From a bacterium (lineage in GTDB: Bacteria; CSSED10-310; JAJRTK01), in assembly GCA_024278345.1 (NCBI GenBank), contig JAJRTK010000451.1, positions 1-24,368 on the forward strand: 24,368 bases of DNA. Direction: 5' to 3'. A model generated the notes under the pieces. The model made no database searches. It was not told the DNA's origin and was given only the letters and a program-made list of their open reading frames with translations. Below, in pieces: positions 23,633 to 24,368 of this stretch (positions within the stretch are counted from its first letter, which is position 1; each line of letters begins with the position of its first letter). The translations under genes were made by a program, and so were the position numbers.

Positions 23633-24212
23633 GGACAGGAGCTGGAATTGGGCGAGCGCCGAATCATCAAACTCGTCCTGCGCGTTCATATGAAACACGT
23701 GGCCTACCCGCACATCGCCCAGTCCATCGCGCTATTGGACCGATACTACGCCGCCACCGGCATCGGAGTGGATAACGGCGGCAACGGTCTGGCCGTGGTG
23801 CAGGAGCTTTCACACCCTGGACAAATACAAAGACCTCCTGTTGGAAGGCCGATTGCGCGGTTACGATTTCCGAGGGATGACGACCCTTGCCGTGCGCGAT
23901 GGGAAAGAGGTGAGAAAGCGCACCAAGGAGTTCATGACCAGCCTTATCAACGGAGCGCTCCAGCGTCGGCAGAGCGTCTTTCCGGCGGCGGATCTGGAAT
24001 TGGAGGATCAATTCACCACCCACACCTACACGCTGCGTGATGGCCGGGTTATCTATTCCAAAGGCAACGACCACATTATCGACGCCGTCCGCTGTGCCCT
24101 ACTGGCCCGGGAACAGGCCAACCTCGGTCAGATCGGGGAGGAAACCGTTTCCCTCCAGCCTGTGCTCACCGATCCGATATTCGGTGGTGCTGTTCAGGTA
24201 GTGATGATATAG
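23633..24212 (+). pseudogene. Phage terminase large subunit, nuclease-domain remnant with frameshift
   Basis: The first frame encodes 'VHMKHVAYPHIAQSIALLDR' and 'GIGVDNGGNGLAVVQEL', which resemble the beginning of the RNase H-like nuclease domain of large terminases, with an acidic residue in 'GVDNGGNG'. At the TTT run 23808-23810 a single extra base shifts the frame. The continuation 'HTLDKYKDLLLEGRLRGYDF', 'TKEFMTSLINGALQRRQ' and 'GNDHIIDAVRCALLAREQA' (the late Asp-rich motif) is in the next frame to 24212. The N-terminal ATPase half is absent. This packaging motor is therefore inactive and marks a decayed prophage. No other phage genes are seen in the window. Confidence 0.65.
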
Positions 24213-24246
24213 AGGAAGGATACGTAACCAGAGAGGAGGCGGAGCG

Positions 24247-24368
24247 ATGCAGTGTCCCCAGTGCGGGTCGGACAACACGGTGAAGAACGGCACAACCAGG
24301 CACAAAAAGCCCAAGCGGATGTGCCGCGGGTGCGGGCGTCAGTTCACGGTGGGGGCCACCAAGAAGAG
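24247..24368 (+). CDS. IS1-family InsA-like zinc-finger protein, 3' truncated by window edge
   Basis: The ATG at 24247 is preceded by GAGGAGGCGGAGCG. The visible 40 residues read 'MQCPQCGSDNTVKNGTTRHK' and then 'KPKRMCRGCGRQFTVGATKK'. Two CxxC pairs (Cys3/6 and Cys26/29) plus the 'CxxCGRQF' segment are typical of the InsA zinc ribbon that opens IS1-family transposases. The frame is still open at the end of the window, so intactness cannot be judged. It starts 34 bp after the terminase relic, and the left end of the IS should lie in or near that gap. Confidence 0.75.
   Translation, partial: MQCPQCGSDNTVKNGTTRHKKPKRMCRGCGRQFTVGATKK

Overview
The window is a GC-rich bacterial chromosome segment from a Gram-negative-type (diderm) organism. 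The cues are a secreted TonB-C domain protein, a two-domain PilZ protein and an E. coli-type glucokinase. I cannot name the phylum from sequence alone. No rRNA, intact tRNA or CRISPR array is visible. The left 21 kb is ordinary, densely coding chromosome. The right 3 kb is a graveyard of mobile DNA.

Layout. (1) 3-3331 (+): an apparent envelope/polysaccharide cassette, with the 3' end of a polysaccharide deacetylase-like gene, an anchored helical-repeat protein and an anchored SGNH hydrolase carrying a repeat insert. (2) 3558-5699 (-): a tightly overlapping pabA-pabB-pabC set that converts chorismate to p-aminobenzoate. Upstream on the same strand (5795-8083) is a large fusion of an FAD/NAD(P) oxidoreductase with a NapH-like membrane iron-sulfur module, then glucokinase (8236-9243). 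(3) 9516-14077 (+): a secreted TonB-C protein, a 1015-residue helicase-exonuclease fusion that looks like MrfA joined to MrfB, and a small membrane protein. (4) 14585-15937 (+): a PilZ protein with a long 'ALP' repeat tail. (5) 16087-20927 (-): an hsp20-lon heat-shock pair and a secreted subtilisin-like protease. (6) 21179-24368: a transposase remnant, palindrome-rich repeats, a REP-associated tyrosine transposase (RAYT) with REP-like hairpins inside its own reading frame, a truncated Swt1-HEPN-type gene, a frameshifted terminase remnant and the start of an IS1-like zinc-finger protein.

The most interesting signal is not a gene. Two non-coding elements (14095-14313 and 21668-22096) share 23-bp terminal inverted repeats, a conserved internal block and almost the same basal length (219 and 218 bp), yet carry different sets of short perfect hairpins at equivalent places. 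The first has an exact 8-bp target duplication, so it is a bona fide miniature mobile element. The second has a tandemly doubled ~105-bp hairpin unit inserted inside its terminal repeat. A third copy of the terminal repeat lies in the 3' end of the transposase remnant at 21265-21287, which suggests the parent transposon. A separate palindromic repeat family (3479, 16017, 21196) occupies two intergenic regions between convergent genes and one edge of the transposon remnant.
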